A stretch of DNA of 64,000 nucleotides from Cytobacillus suaedae (GCA_014960805.1 CP063163.1:4303001-4367000); one strand, 5' to 3'. Counted from the first letter of the stretch, positions 33,747-42,883 are shown. Notes: generated by a model not told the origin, from the sequence alone. Numbers and translations are program-made.

Positions 33747-35036
33747 TTAGTATGAAAAGCGTTCGATTGTTTGTTTTAGTTTTTCTGCTTGATTTGCTAG
33801 TTCGCCTGCAAGTTTTTCGACGTCTCCCATAACTGTTGCTTGTTCTTGTGTAGATGCTGTTACTTCTTCCGCACCTGCAGAGGTTTCCTCGGCAATAGCT
33901 GCTACTTCTTGTGATTGTCTTGCTGTATTACGGATACTGTCCATTTGGCGTTCTACTAATACTGCAATCTGTTTAACAGCACCAGCCACTTCATTTACAG
34001 ATTCAGTCATTTCAACAATGGCATTATTCGTTGTAGCACCTTTTTTCGACTCTTCGTTTGCTACTTCTACTTGTTCTGTTATTTGAGATACTACATTCTC
34101 AACTTCTCTTTGAATGTTTTTAATCAATTCAGTGATGCCCTGAACTGCTTTGGAGCTTTGATCTGCCAGTGTACGTACCTCTTCAGCAACAACTGCAAAG
34201 CCTTTTCCATGCTCACCCGCTCTTGCAGCTTCGATCGAAGCGTTTAGTGCTAGCAAATTAGTCTGGCCTGCAATGTCACCAACTAATGAAATAATATTTT
34301 CTACTTTCTTTGCATTTTCTTCTAAGCGTCGAACTGCTTGTAAAGAAACCTGATTATCTTCAGCTAACTTTGTAATGCCTTCAACCAATGAGCGAACAAT
34401 ACCTGAACTCTCATGAAGTGTTTCTACCATTTCTGATGATAACTTTTCTGATGTTTGTGCTTTTTCTTGAACTTCTTCAGCAATTTTAATAACATCTTCC
34501 ACAGACTCAGCCGTTTCTTGAATAGATACAGCCGAACTATCCGCACCTTTTGAGATTTCTGTAATGGTTCTCGAAATGTTTTCAGCCTGCTCAGATGCAA
34601 AACTAGAAGCCTTCGAAATTTCTACTACTTTTGCATTTGTATTTTCAAAGTTTTCCTCAATGTTACTAACCATCTCACGTAAGTTATGAAGCATTTTGTT
34701 AAAAGCTAAGCCTAATGAACGGATTTCATCATCTGACTTTGATACGATTACATCTTCATCAATCTGACCATTAGCAGCTTTAATCGCAATTCTTTCAACC
34801 TGTTGTAATGGCTTAGTAATGAATCCTGCTGCAAAATAAGCAAGAACACCAGACCAAAAGATTCCCATTACAAGAGTAATAATTGTAAATAGCTGTTCAT
34901 TCACGATGTGTTCTACATATCCTTGTAAAAAGTAAATAAAGATTGCACTTGTTGTATAAGTGACAATTGCTAGTAGAGTAATAAATGTGACTAGCTTTAA
35001 TCGTAAACCAAATTTATAATGCTTTTTTTCTTCCAC
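33747..35036 (-). CDS. Methyl-accepting chemotaxis protein without a large external sensor
   Basis: A 429-residue chemoreceptor: two membrane helices close together (about residues 14-36 and 45-68), a HAMP domain (about 72-125), and a long cytoplasmic signalling coiled coil. The hairpin tip NLLALNASIEAARAGEHGKG is intact, so it should couple to CheA/CheW. The loop between the helices is only about 10 residues, so sensing is probably in or near the membrane or through a partner. It is inserted between rpiB and ywlE, which are neighbours in B. subtilis. Confidence 0.93.
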   Translation of the reverse strand: MEEKKHYKFGLRLKLVTFITLLAIVTYTTSAIFIYFLQGYVEHIVNEQLFTIITLVMGIFWSGVLAYFAAGFITKPLQQVERIAIKAANGQIDEDVIVSKSDDEIRSLGLAFNKMLHNLREMVSNIEENFENTNAKVVEISKASSFASEQAENISRTITEISKGADSSAVSIQETAESVEDVIKIAEEVQEKAQTSEKLSSEMVETLHESSGIVRSLVEGITKLAEDNQVSLQAVRRLEENAKKVENIISLVGDIAGQTNLLALNASIEAARAGEHGKGFAVVAEEVRTLADQSSKAVQGITELIKNIQREVENVVSQITEQVEVANEESKKGATTNNAIVEMTESVNEVAGAVKQIAVLVERQMDSIRNTARQSQEVAAIAEETSAGAEEVTASTQEQATVMGDVEKLAGELANQAEKLKQTIERFSY

Positions 35037-35062
35037 CCTGTTTTCCCCCTAAACCCTCTTTG

Positions 35063-35506
35063 TTAGCTATTTGTATTTAATTTCCTAATTAATTTTTCAA
35101 TTAACTGGTTGAGCTCCTCATACGTTTGACGATAAATATTCATCGGTCCACCAAAAGGGTCTACTACATCGGCTTGTACATCTTCTACAAATTCTTTTAA
35201 CGAAAATGTTTTTTCGATTGCATCTGGGAAGCGCTCAGCAATTAACATTTTATGCTGAGTCGTCATTGTAAAAATATATGTAGCCCAGTCAATCTGCTCT
35301 CTTGTGAGCATAGAAGATTGGTGAACAGATGGTATTCCTTCTTCATTTAGGACTTTTTGCGTATTTATAGAAGCTTCACTGGTATTATCGGCAAATACCC
35401 CCGCAGATTTGACTGTTATTTCAGGAATTTGTTTTCTCTTAAGAATTGCTTCTGCCATTGGGCTACGGCATGTATTGCCCGTGCAAACAAATAAAATATT
35501 GATCAT
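35063..35506 (-). CDS. ywlE: Protein-arginine phosphatase YwlE (low-molecular-weight PTP family)
   Basis: Removes phosphate from phospho-arginine in proteins, opposing the McsB kinase and so affecting ClpCP proteolysis and stress response. Signature CTGNTCRS (Cys8, the Thr at the third loop position favours phospho-Arg) and the general acid loop VVDPFGG near residue 108 are seen. I choose ATG 35506 (MINILFVCTG, 147 aa), with AGGAGG 8 nt upstream; a 14-codon extension upstream is unlikely. Confidence 0.93.
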   Translation of the reverse strand: MINILFVCTGNTCRSPMAEAILKRKQIPEITVKSAGVFADNTSEASINTQKVLNEEGIPSVHQSSMLTREQIDWATYIFTMTTQHKMLIAERFPDAIEKTFSLKEFVEDVQADVVDPFGGPMNIYRQTYEELNQLIEKLIRKLNTNS

Positions 35507-35594
35507 CCAAGAAGCCTCCTTATGGTTTATAGGTTTATTTTCCCACATTTCATTTTATTATAAAACATATATTACGTTGGATATAGGGGGAAAC

Positions 35595-35627
35595 AGAGAA
35601 AAGAGTCGAAACTTTGGTCTCGACTCA
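35595..35627 (-). terminator. Terminator after mntP
   Basis: Minus strand GAGTCGA, loop, TCGACTC followed by TTTTCTCT. Confidence 0.7.
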
Positions 35628-35661
35628 CGAAATTGTCAAAAATTCTGTTTTTTTCTTTATT

Positions 35662-36225
35662 TTAAAACGGCAGTAATAGTTTAATGCCAAAGGCTAATAA
35701 GATACTACCGCCTAACGCCTCACTATAGGACCCAAACCAACCTTGAACACGTCTTCCGAGCAATAAACCCATCCAAGTAAGGATCATACTAACAACCCCA
35801 AACATGAGGATCGTTACAATGGTTCTAGCTCCATAGATTCCAAGACTTAGACCAACAGAGAAGCTGTCCAAACTTACACTAAGCGCAAATATAAATAATC
35901 CAAATCCGACTGGTGTAATCATTCGCTGATCGTCATCTTTAAAGGATGCAAGAATCATTTGCAAACCTAGAATTAACAAAAGAATTCCTCCAGCTATGGT
36001 TGCAATCATCCCGAATTTATCAGATAAAAATCGACCTATCGTCATTCCCACTAAGGGCATCCAAACATGGAATAAACCAATAGTGACACCTATGTAAAAT
36101 ATTTGCTTTAGTCGAAGTTGGATTAGACCCATTCCAAGTCCTACCGAGAATGCATCCATTCCTAATGCAAATGCCATCACAAATAATGTTAAAAACTCTC
36201 CAATTACCGATGTTACACTCATCAT
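35662..36225 (-). CDS. mntP: Manganese efflux pump MntP (YwlD)
   Basis: Membrane protein of 187 aa with six helices in two related halves, each with an Asp-containing motif: [14 protein letters not shown] (about residues 18-31) and [17 protein letters not shown] (about 110-126). These are the family's metal-site residues. MntP exports manganese. I see no yybP-ykoY manganese riboswitch in the 110 bp upstream, only a short hairpin. ATG at 36225 after AGGGAGG; the next codon is also ATG. Confidence 0.92.
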   Translation of the reverse strand: MMSVTSVIGEFLTLFVMAFALGMDAFSVGLGMGLIQLRLKQIFYIGVTIGLFHVWMPLVGMTIGRFLSDKFGMIATIAGGILLLILGLQMILASFKDDDQRMITPVGFGLFIFALSVSLDSFSVGLSLGIYGARTIVTILMFGVVSMILTWMGLLLGRRVQGWFGSYSEALGGSILLAFGIKLLLPF

Positions 36226-36236
36226 CTACCTCCCTA

Positions 36237-36266
36237 GGACTTGTCTGATACACTTTATGCAAGTCC
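36237..36266 (-). promoter_or_regulatory. Hairpin just upstream of the mntP ribosome site
   Basis: GGACTTG and CAAGTCC pair around a 16-nt loop (TGATACACTTTAT core). It ends about 3 nt before the AGGGAGG ribosome site of mntP, so it could affect translation. No metal-binding riboswitch core seen. Confidence 0.45.
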
Positions 36267-36291
36267 AGCAGTAAATAGACTAAATGAACAC

Positions 36292-36332
36292 GAAAAAGTG
36301 AATTCCAATTAGCTCAGAATCCACTTTTATCT
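36292..36332 (-). terminator. Rho-independent terminator after ywlC
   Basis: Minus strand AAAAGTGGATTC, loop, GAATTCACTTTTT. Confidence 0.83.
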
Positions 36333-36335
36333 GTC

Positions 36336-37379
36336 TTATTCATGTATAACTTGATTACCAGCAGCTTTTAATAATCGATTCATGATTGCTTGGCCTACTC
36401 CATCCTGTGGAAACCATTCACAATAAATTAAATCAACATTCGTCCCATCAAATGTTCGTAAAACATCATATAATTTGCTTGCAACACTCTGCAAGTCCGC
36501 TCTCAAGCCACAATCAAGAACTGCATCAGCATTATAGAATTGTTTATTTTCTTCGGTGGTTAACACTCCAACCCTTACACCCTGCGCAATTTTCTTATCC
36601 ACAAGTGATTGAATAAACTGGGGACTTCCCTCAACTATAACAAGGGGTGCTTTTGGTGCATAGTGGGTGTACTTCATTCCTGGTGACTTTGGGGCTTGTC
36701 CTTCTTCAAGTAAGGCACGATCCATTCTAACCTCACCAATGACTTCTTCTAACTGTTCCTTCGTCACACCGCCTGGCCTTAATATAACAGGAATTTTCTC
36801 TGTACAGTCCAAAACAGTTGACTCTAGACCAACCCCTGTTGCTCCACCATCAATGATTCCAGCTATTCGGCCTTCCAAATCATCAATTACATGCTTTGCG
36901 CTTGTTGGACTTGGCTTTCCAGAAAGGTTTGCACTTGGTGCTGCAAGAGGTAAGTCAGCTGCTTTGAGTAAGGCAAGTGCGATTGGATGATCCGGCATAC
37001 GGACTGCAACTGTTTGTAATCCTGCCGTTACCTTTTCACCTACTGATTGATCCTTTTTCTTTAAAACTAGTGTTAATGGACCCGGCCAAAAATGAGTGAT
37101 TAAGGTTTGAACCATGTCTGGGATATCCACAGCTATGTTCGTAAGTTGATCAAGTGTTGCTATATGTACAATTAAGGGATTATCACTTGGACGCCCTTTT
37201 GCTTCAAAAATTTTAGCTACTGCCTCATCAGATAGTGCATTGGCACCTAATCCATAAACGGTTTCAGTTGGAAAAGCCACCACATTATTTCCTTTTAATA
37301 TCTTGGCAGCCTCCTGAATCTGTGGAAAACTTTCTATATTTCCCTCAAAGTTATTCACAGTCCACTTTTTTGTATTCAT
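36336..37379 (-). CDS. ywlC: L-threonylcarbamoyladenylate synthase (Sua5/YwlC type)
   Basis: Makes threonylcarbamoyl-AMP from Thr, bicarbonate and ATP for the t6A modification at position 37 of ANN-decoding tRNAs. The 347-aa protein is of the longer Sua5 type: YrdC domain (about 20-210) with PTETVYGLGANAL and KGRPSDNPLIVHI, then a linker and a C-terminal Sua5 domain (about 235-345). The DnaA-box cluster lies immediately upstream. Confidence 0.94.
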   Translation of the reverse strand: MNTKKWTVNNFEGNIESFPQIQEAAKILKGNNVVAFPTETVYGLGANALSDEAVAKIFEAKGRPSDNPLIVHIATLDQLTNIAVDIPDMVQTLITHFWPGPLTLVLKKKDQSVGEKVTAGLQTVAVRMPDHPIALALLKAADLPLAAPSANLSGKPSPTSAKHVIDDLEGRIAGIIDGGATGVGLESTVLDCTEKIPVILRPGGVTKEQLEEVIGEVRMDRALLEEGQAPKSPGMKYTHYAPKAPLVIVEGSPQFIQSLVDKKIAQGVRVGVLTTEENKQFYNADAVLDCGLRADLQSVASKLYDVLRTFDGTNVDLIYCEWFPQDGVGQAIMNRLLKAAGNQVIHE

Positions 37380-37479
37380 TTTGGTCCCCTCCTGAAGCGA
37401 AAGGCTCCTTATTGCTAAAAAAGCCTACTATATCAAAGTTATTTCTCTCAGAAAGTATAAGTTAATCAAGGACATAAAA

Positions 37480-37512
37480 CAAGCTTTATCCACAGATTGT
37501 GAATAAAGCCCT
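37480..37512 (-). terminator. Terminator-like hairpin after ywlB
   Basis: Minus strand GGGCTTTATTC...GTGGATAAAGCTTGTTTT. Two DnaA-box sequences are part of the same hairpin, so function could be either. Confidence 0.5.
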
Positions 37513-37917
37513 TTTAACAGTGGATAACTATGTGGATTTTAAAAATACCTTAATCTCTTAACTTACTAAGCAATACTAGATTTCATGAAAATTGAGTTAT
37601 CCACATCTTCTAGTAAGAATTGCATGTGCTTTGATTCTTTTAAGTGATCTGGAAGCTCCTCTACCTCAACTTTACCAAAGCCAAGCATCGTAAAGAATTC
37701 AACAGATGCATGTTTGTTTGTTGCTAGATATAGGTTTTCTAGCTCTTTCTCTTTTGCTAATGTTGAAATCCCTTTGAACAGAGAAAGGATTTGTGTTTGA
37801 TCAAGTTTAGGAGACATTACTAATGAACGAAGTAATCCATCCTTCATCAATCTTTCAATTCCAAGTGTTGCTACTAGATTTCCTTTTGGATCTTCCATCA
37901 ATATGAAGTTATCCACA
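37486..37917. promoter_or_regulatory. DnaA-box cluster next to ywlC
   Basis: Three perfect DnaA boxes TTATCCACA on the plus strand (37486-37494, 37597-37605, 37909-37917) and two one-mismatch boxes on the minus strand (TTATTCACA 37498-37506; TTATCCACT 37519-37527). Three lie in the ywlB-ywlC gap and two inside ywlB. B. subtilis has a known DnaA-binding cluster at ywlC that helps control replication initiation, and the position matches. Confidence 0.75.
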
Positions 37918-38015
37918 ATTGTTTCCACTCCATCTGCATTTACATTGGCCTGTCCTAAAAATTCCTTTAATCGATTTATATCATTTTCATTAGCTACTCT
38001 AATTTCTACTAACAT
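37566..38015 (-). CDS. ywlB: GNAT-like acetyltransferase, YwlB homologue
   Basis: A 149-residue GNAT-fold protein in the place of B. subtilis ywlB, between spoIIR and ywlC. Segments LVATLGIERLMKDGLLRSLVM (strands with the motif A equivalent) and ASVEFFTMLGFGKVE (motif B) are visible; the classical Q/RxxGxG loop is not obvious, so catalytic activity is uncertain. Two DnaA-box sequences within it encode Val-Asp-Asn. ATG at 38015 with AGGTGGAA upstream. Confidence 0.75.
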   Translation of the reverse strand: MLVEIRVANENDINRLKEFLGQANVNADGVETIVDNFILMEDPKGNLVATLGIERLMKDGLLRSLVMSPKLDQTQILSLFKGISTLAKEKELENLYLATNKHASVEFFTMLGFGKVEVEELPDHLKESKHMQFLLEDVDNSIFMKSSIA

Positions 38016-38094
38016 AAAAATTCCACCTCATTAATTAGATTTCTATTATCTAATCTATGAGATGGAATGAAAATTAGAACATTTTCTATTAAAA

Positions 38095-38721
38095 TTAACT
38101 AAATAATGATGTAAAAAATTCAACTAAGAAGAATTTTACTTTAACTTCTTCTTCTTTCGTAGTTGTTTCTTGCCCTTTCTTCTCTTGCTCATCTGCTATT
38201 TGCGGATCAACTGCTTCTCCGTTTGAAAAGTCTAGGAAACATAATGGAGGAAATAACACGCACCACCAGTTCGCACCTTTTGCCTCACCTAACGTAATTA
38301 GAATTGCTTCATATTGACCTGCAGGGTATATGAAGTTGCCATAAAGCTTTGTTGGAAACTCAACATTATTTTGAAAATCTACTGTATAGGCTTGGTCGAT
38401 TCCTTCTTCTATTAACGTTTGCTCAACGATTTGTTCAATATCATTTATACGGCTTTTGATTAGCTGTCTTGCCGCATCAATTGAAGTAAGTTCTTCTACC
38501 CATTTTGTGATTTCTGCATTAACCTCATCGCGAATCTTTCTTTTTAATTCTTGATCTTTGCTAGAGTCACTATTTGCTAGAATTCGTAAACGAATGGCTT
38601 CTTCTGGGATGACAACAGGCTCGGTTGCTGCCTGAGCTGAATATTGTTCCTGGTAAATTCCGATATTGGCTCCGATTAATAATAGTAGCATGTATATGAT
38701 AATTGCGTTTTGTTTTTTCAT
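38095..38721 (-). CDS. spoIIR: SpoIIR, stage II sporulation protein R
   Basis: Forespore-made, secreted signal that activates SpoIIGA, which processes pro-sigma-E in the mother cell. A signal sequence (about residues 6-30) is followed by the family stretch IPEEAIRLRILANSDSSKDQ and by GANWWCVLFPPLCFLD with its conserved Trp-Trp-Cys. The C-terminal tail is charged (DEQEKKGQETTTKEEE) and ends hydrophobically. Start placed at the ATG at 38721 (MKKQNAII) by comparison with B. subtilis; a GTG four codons upstream overlaps AAGGGG. Confidence 0.93.
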   Translation of the reverse strand: MKKQNAIIIYMLLLLIGANIGIYQEQYSAQAATEPVVIPEEAIRLRILANSDSSKDQELKRKIRDEVNAEITKWVEELTSIDAARQLIKSRINDIEQIVEQTLIEEGIDQAYTVDFQNNVEFPTKLYGNFIYPAGQYEAILITLGEAKGANWWCVLFPPLCFLDFSNGEAVDPQIADEQEKKGQETTTKEEEVKVKFFLVEFFTSLFS

Positions 38722-38855
38722 TTTAACTAGCACCGCCCCTTCACTAAGACAGTCTAGACAACAGATTCTATTCTTAAACTAGTAAAATGAAAAAAATCTA
38801 TTAAACTTTTAAAAAGCTTTTTTCTTAAGGATTATTGTTAGTCACTATAAACTTA

Positions 38856-38989
38856 GACCGTTACTTTTCGCTGCAGGCATTTGCTTTCCGCGGGGAGGAA
38901 GTCGAGCCTCCTCGGCGCTAGCGCCTGTGGGGTCTCGACCTTTCCTCTACGTCCCGCAGGAGTCAAATGCCTTCCGCTCCAATCCACTC
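38856..38989 (+). repeat. Dispersed GC-rich inverted repeat, subtype 1
   Basis: Outer stem GGCATTTG/CAAATGCC, inner arm AGTCGAG/CTCGACC, central hairpin GGCGC-TA-GCGCC. Lies between spoIIR and prmC. Confidence 0.92.
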
Positions 38990-39028
38990 TTTAAATACAA
39001 TAAAGTAAACTACCTTTACGTAAAAGTT

Positions 39029-39063
39029 ATAAAAAAAGTGCCTCATAATATGAAGACACTTTA
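39029..39063 (-). terminator. Rho-independent terminator after prmC
   Basis: Minus strand AAAGTGTCT...AGGCACTTTTTTT. Confidence 0.85.
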
Positions 39064-39071
39064 CTTAATCT

Positions 39072-39938
39072 TTAAAAGCCTATTTCCGCAAATACCATTC
39101 TGTCTTTACCATTAATGTCGTTGGCGACTTCGACTTTGGCTGATGGGAAAGTTGTAGTTAGTAAGTCAGCAACTAATTGTCCTTGTCCAACTCCTACTTC
39201 AAAGGCAATTAGACCTCTATCTTTTAATACTTGAGGAATTTCGTCCATAAATCTTCTATAGAAATCTAACCCATCTGCACCTCCGATTAGTGCGCGGATG
39301 GGTTCGTGGTCTTTTACAACGGTGGAAAGTGTTTCAATTTCATAATCGGGAATATAAGGGGGGTTTGAGACAACAATGTCTACTTTCTTTTTTCGGTCAA
39401 TTAATGGCCCTAGTAAGTCCCCTTCGTAAAATTCGACTTTTGCCCCTAGTTTCTCGGCATTTCCTTTAGCAACTTTAATGGATTCTATCGCTATGTCTAC
39501 CGTGCTTACGTCAAAATTCAAGTTCTCCAATGCAAGTGTAATTGCAATGGCTCCACTACCGGTTCCAACGTCAACAACTGAAACTTTCTGATCTTTAAAC
39601 AAAGTCTTTGCTCGCTTTAGTACACCTTCTACTAACTCTTCGGTCTCTGGACGAGGAATCAGAACTTCCTTATTTACTTGAAAAGGTCTTCCATAAAACT
39701 CCTCATAGCCAATAATGTATTGTACTGGTAGGCCATTTAAATGCTTTTTAACATCTTCCATAAAATGCTCTACTACTTCAGCATCTAAATCGTCGCGTAG
39801 ACTTGCTAAAAGTTGTGACCGGTTCATTTTTAAATGATGACATAGCAAAAGCTCCCCAACATTTTCATCACGATTCTCTTCCCGTAAACAAGAAGAAGCC
39901 CAGTTTAGGGCTTCATACACTTTAGAAATGTTCTTCAT
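39072..39938 (-). CDS. prmC: Release factor glutamine N5-methyltransferase PrmC (HemK)
   Basis: Methylates the Gln of the GGQ motif in release factors. The 288-residue protein has an N-terminal helical domain, SAM-binding VVDVGTGSGAIAITLAL (about residues 121-137) and the catalytic NPPY in VVSNPPYIPDYE. It overlaps the prfA stop by 1 bp, so enzyme and substrate are co-expressed. Confidence 0.96.
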   Translation of the reverse strand: MKNISKVYEALNWASSCLREENRDENVGELLLCHHLKMNRSQLLASLRDDLDAEVVEHFMEDVKKHLNGLPVQYIIGYEEFYGRPFQVNKEVLIPRPETEELVEGVLKRAKTLFKDQKVSVVDVGTGSGAIAITLALENLNFDVSTVDIAIESIKVAKGNAEKLGAKVEFYEGDLLGPLIDRKKKVDIVVSNPPYIPDYEIETLSTVVKDHEPIRALIGGADGLDFYRRFMDEIPQVLKDRGLIAFEVGVGQGQLVADLLTTTFPSAKVEVANDINGKDRMVFAEIGF

Positions 39939-41005
39939 TATTCAGCTTGCTCCATACGTTGTGCTTGGTCTTCCATAATTAATGCATTAAAAACTTCATC
40001 TAGCTTTCCTTGAAGGATTTGATCAAGCTTTTGAATCGTTAAACCAATACGGTGGTCAGTTACACGATTTTGCGGGAAGTTATACGTACGAATTCGCTCT
40101 GAACGGTCACCAGTACCAACAGCTAACTTACGGTTTTGGTCATACTCGGCTTGAATTTCACTGTTGATTTTATCGTAAACACGCGCACGAAGTACTTTCA
40201 TCGCTTTTTCTTTGTTTTTGATTTGTGACTTTTCATCCTGACACGTAACAACTGTGTTAGTTGGAATATGTGTTAAACGTACTGCAGACATTGTTGTATT
40301 TACACTTTGTCCTCCTGCACCACTTGATGCGTACGTATCAGTACGGATATCCTTCTCGTGAATTTCTACCTCAACCTCTTCAGCTTCAGGTAATACAGCC
40401 ACTGTTGCCGTAGATGTATGAATACGTCCACCTGATTCCGTTTCAGGTACACGTTGAACGCGGTGGGCACCATTTTCAAATTTTAGCTTTGAATAAGCAC
40501 CTTTACCTGTGATCATGAAAATAATTTCCTTATATCCACCAACACCAGTTGAGTTGGCATCCATTACTTCTGTTCTCCAGCCTTGTGCTTCAGCATAGCG
40601 GCTGTACATACGGTATAGGTCTCCTGCAAATAAGGCAGCTTCGTCTCCACCTGCTGCTCCACGAATCTCCATGATAACGTTTTTGTCATCATTAGGATCT
40701 TTCGGTAAAAGAAGAACACGTAGCTTTTCACTTAGTTCTTCTTGCTGAGATTGTAATTCAGATAATTCTTCTTTTACCATCTCACGCATATCAGCATCTA
40801 ATTTATCATCCAGCATTGCTTTTGCATCATCTAGTTGTTCTTTCACTGTTTTATATTCTCTAAAAGCCATAACAGTGTCTTGTATATCTGATTGTTCTTT
40901 AGAATATTCACGTAATTTTGCCGTGTTATTAATAATATCCGGGTCACTTAATAATTGGTTTAGTTTTTCATAGCGAGATTCTACAGCTTCTAAACGATCA
41001 AACAC
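39938..41005 (-). CDS. prfA: Peptide chain release factor 1
   Basis: Recognises UAA and UAG stop codons and triggers peptide release. [16 protein letters not shown] carries the catalytic GGQ methylated by PrmC; the codon-recognition region is in the second domain. The start is taken as the GTG at 41005 ([14 protein letters not shown], 355 aa), with GAGGTG 6 nt upstream, aligning with B. subtilis PrfA; the longer frame from 41035 has no ribosome site. Confidence 0.96.
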   Translation of the reverse strand: MFDRLEAVESRYEKLNQLLSDPDIINNTAKLREYSKEQSDIQDTVMAFREYKTVKEQLDDAKAMLDDKLDADMREMVKEELSELQSQQEELSEKLRVLLLPKDPNDDKNVIMEIRGAAGGDEAALFAGDLYRMYSRYAEAQGWRTEVMDANSTGVGGYKEIIFMITGKGAYSKLKFENGAHRVQRVPETESGGRIHTSTATVAVLPEAEEVEVEIHEKDIRTDTYASSGAGGQSVNTTMSAVRLTHIPTNTVVTCQDEKSQIKNKEKAMKVLRARVYDKINSEIQAEYDQNRKLAVGTGDRSERIRTYNFPQNRVTDHRIGLTIQKLDQILQGKLDEVFNALIMEDQAQRMEQAE

Positions 41006-41265
41006 AGTTTTCACCTCAATTTTAGTCCATAACATTCTAATTATAGTATAGGTTAACTACAGCGTCAAAGCAAATTCACAATGAACTATCGACATGTTTT
41101 TCTACAGCATGTAGTATTCCTTCTTTCTTTGCCGAATACGAACTAGTTTTGTCAGCCATGGAGGATAAAAGATTTAGAAATAGAAACTGTACTATATCTT
41201 ATTTAGCTAAGAAGAAGAGGAACGTTTTAATTGTTCATGGTATGAAAAAATAAGGAGTGATCAGA

Positions 41266-41784
41266 TTGAATACAACTATTGTCGCTAAGAAGCTTGGGGT
41301 TTCAACGAAGAGAATTCATAAGTGGATTAAGCATTTCAATCTATCTTGCAAGAAAAATGAGAATGGGCATTATACCTTTGATGATACTGACTTTGCTTTA
41401 CTTTCTACCATTTGTGAACAGATGAAACTAGGAGTTCCTCTTACTGAAATGATAATAAGTATACCAAGAAAGGGGATACGAAACGCAGTGACTTCAACAA
41501 TAACTGATGAGCAGTATACAAGACTGCTTGAGCGCATAGAACGTAATGAACGTAAGATTGAGGATAAAGCTAGCGAAGTGGTTACCTATCAATTGCTTCA
41601 GCAACGTCGCGAAATAGAGGAGCTTAATGATAAGATTTCTAAATTGGAAGAAAAGGTACAAGTACTTCAAGTACTTAGTCAAGAGAGAGAAGGGAAAAAG
41701 GAAATGCCGCTACTACTCGATGACGGTCCAAGAAAACTTAAAAAACCAGCAAAACGACGTGGTATCGTCAGTTTATTTTTATAA
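41266..41784 (+). CDS. racA: RacA, chromosome-anchoring protein
   Basis: DNA-binding protein that ties the origin region to the cell pole through DivIVA during axial filament formation at sporulation. N-terminal MerR-like HTH (VAKKLGVSTKRIHKWIKHFN), a central region, a coiled coil (about residues 95-145) and a basic C-terminal tail (KLKKPAKRRGI). Start at TTG 41266 (MNTTIVAKKLG) with AAGGAG 8 nt upstream, matching B. subtilis RacA. On the plus strand, diverging from prfA as in relatives. Confidence 0.9.
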   Translation: MNTTIVAKKLGVSTKRIHKWIKHFNLSCKKNENGHYTFDDTDFALLSTICEQMKLGVPLTEMIISIPRKGIRNAVTSTITDEQYTRLLERIERNERKIEDKASEVVTYQLLQQRREIEELNDKISKLEEKVQVLQVLSQEREGKKEMPLLLDDGPRKLKKPAKRRGIVSLFL

Positions 41785-41815
41785 TAATAAAAAGTGGGTA
41801 GCCCCCACTTTTTTT
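41785..41815. terminator. Bidirectional terminator
   Basis: AAAAAGTGGG, loop, CCCACTTTTTTT between convergent racA and the lipoprotein gene. Confidence 0.88.
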
Positions 41816-42260
41816 AGTCTCCATCATGTATTCGTAAATGTATATCGTACCTTGGCATTGCCTTCATTAATCTACGATTAAGGTCTTTTTTCACTTCTTT
41901 TCGTTCTTTACCCTTATAGTGCTTTGTTGTATGGACTGTCACATAAGCATCTCGTCCATTTACAATGACAGCACCTGGTGTGAATTCAGTGTACTGCTGA
42001 ATCACTTGAACGATTTTCTCTTGATCATCGCCAATATCTGGACGATCCTCTGTCAAATCAATGAAGTTTGGATTTAGGTTTGTAGTATAGTCCTGATCCT
42101 CTAAATCCCTTTGATAAAACCCACCCTCATTTTCATTTAAAATTCGAGCATTATTATCATGTTGTCTGTGGGATTTAAACTCACTGTAATTGTGATTTCC
42201 AGCTGTACATCCTGCTAATATAATCGCAGTAAGCAAAAAAGGTAGAAATTGTTTTATCAC
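41814..42260 (-). CDS. YhcN/YlaJ family sporulation lipoprotein
   Basis: About 148 residues with a lipoprotein signal (lipobox LAGC near residue 18), a polar linker and a C-terminal YhcN/YlaJ-type domain (from about residue 75): VVNGRDAYVTVHTTK... KKDLNRRLMKAMPRYDIHLRI. Members are found in the spore and its germination apparatus. Start taken as the GTG at 42260 with AGGAGGTG 7 nt upstream; the earlier in-frame GTG is part of that ribosome site. Confidence 0.85.
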   Translation of the reverse strand: MIKQFLPFLLTAIILAGCTAGNHNYSEFKSHRQHDNNARILNENEGGFYQRDLEDQDYTTNLNPNFIDLTEDRPDIGDDQEKIVQVIQQYTEFTPGAVIVNGRDAYVTVHTTKHYKGKERKEVKKDLNRRLMKAMPRYDIHLRIHDGD

Positions 42261-42420
42261 TAAAAACACCTCCTGCCTTTATATTCCCCTGACTACTTGC
42301 TTTTATCCTACCTACCACTATTACGATTAGGGGATTTATTTATATACTTCAATTTGGTACAATTACCTTTTCAATGTGTAACGATAACCTTACATAATTA
42401 CAATTCAAAGGATGTTTACC

Positions 42421-42834
42421 TTGACCAATCAAAGACTAGTTAGGGCAATTTTTTATGGCTATTTATTGGTATTACTATACTGGATGTTTTTAGGTTTCTC
42501 TCGTGTAACTAGCGAAGAGTATATGTATAATCTCATACCTTTTGATACAGTTAAAAAGTATATTTTGTATTATGATCACTTTCCTTTTACAACTTGGCTT
42601 ATAAATTTAGCTGGTAATGTTGGGGTATTTATCCCTTTCGGACTATTACTACCAGCAAGTTACACCATCCTCAAAAAGTTTGTTCCATTTTTTGCAGTCT
42701 TTGTTGTTGGAATAACTTGCATCGAATTTCTACAAATGGTGAGCAAACGAGGAAGCTTTGATGTTGATGATATCATTCTAAATACCGTTGGAGCATTAAT
42801 AGGATTTTGTATATACCGCATAAAAAGGGCCTGA
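42421..42834 (+). CDS. VanZ family membrane protein
   Basis: About 137 residues and four helices. The VanZ family features NLIPFDTVKKY and NLAGNVGVFIPFGLLLP, and the C-terminal FDVDDIILNTVGALIGF, are clear. Related proteins confer low teicoplanin resistance in enterococci, but for this chromosomal type the role is unknown. Start TTG at 42421 with AAAGG 9 nt upstream; the upstream in-frame ATG overlaps that site. Its stop codon lies inside the GGGCCTGACCCC hairpin. Confidence 0.88.
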   Translation: MTNQRLVRAIFYGYLLVLLYWMFLGFSRVTSEEYMYNLIPFDTVKKYILYYDHFPFTTWLINLAGNVGVFIPFGLLLPASYTILKKFVPFFAVFVVGITCIEFLQMVSKRGSFDVDDIILNTVGALIGFCIYRIKRA

Positions 42835-42877
42835 CCCCCACCACGTTAACGCATTAACGCAGTGGGGGTCAGGCCCC
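42827..42877. repeat. GGGGGTCAGGCCCC dispersed element, perfect hairpin
   Basis: GGGCCTGACCCCCA and TGGGGGTCAGGCCC pair perfectly over 14 bp around a loop with two TTAACGC units. Located between the convergent vanZ-like gene and tdk, so it may act as a terminator for both. Confidence 0.85.
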
Positions 42878-42883
42878 AATTCT

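Noticed and set aside
36226-36335. yybP-ykoY manganese riboswitch upstream of mntP
   Set aside because: The space is about 110 bp and includes the ywlC terminator; I see no aptamer core.
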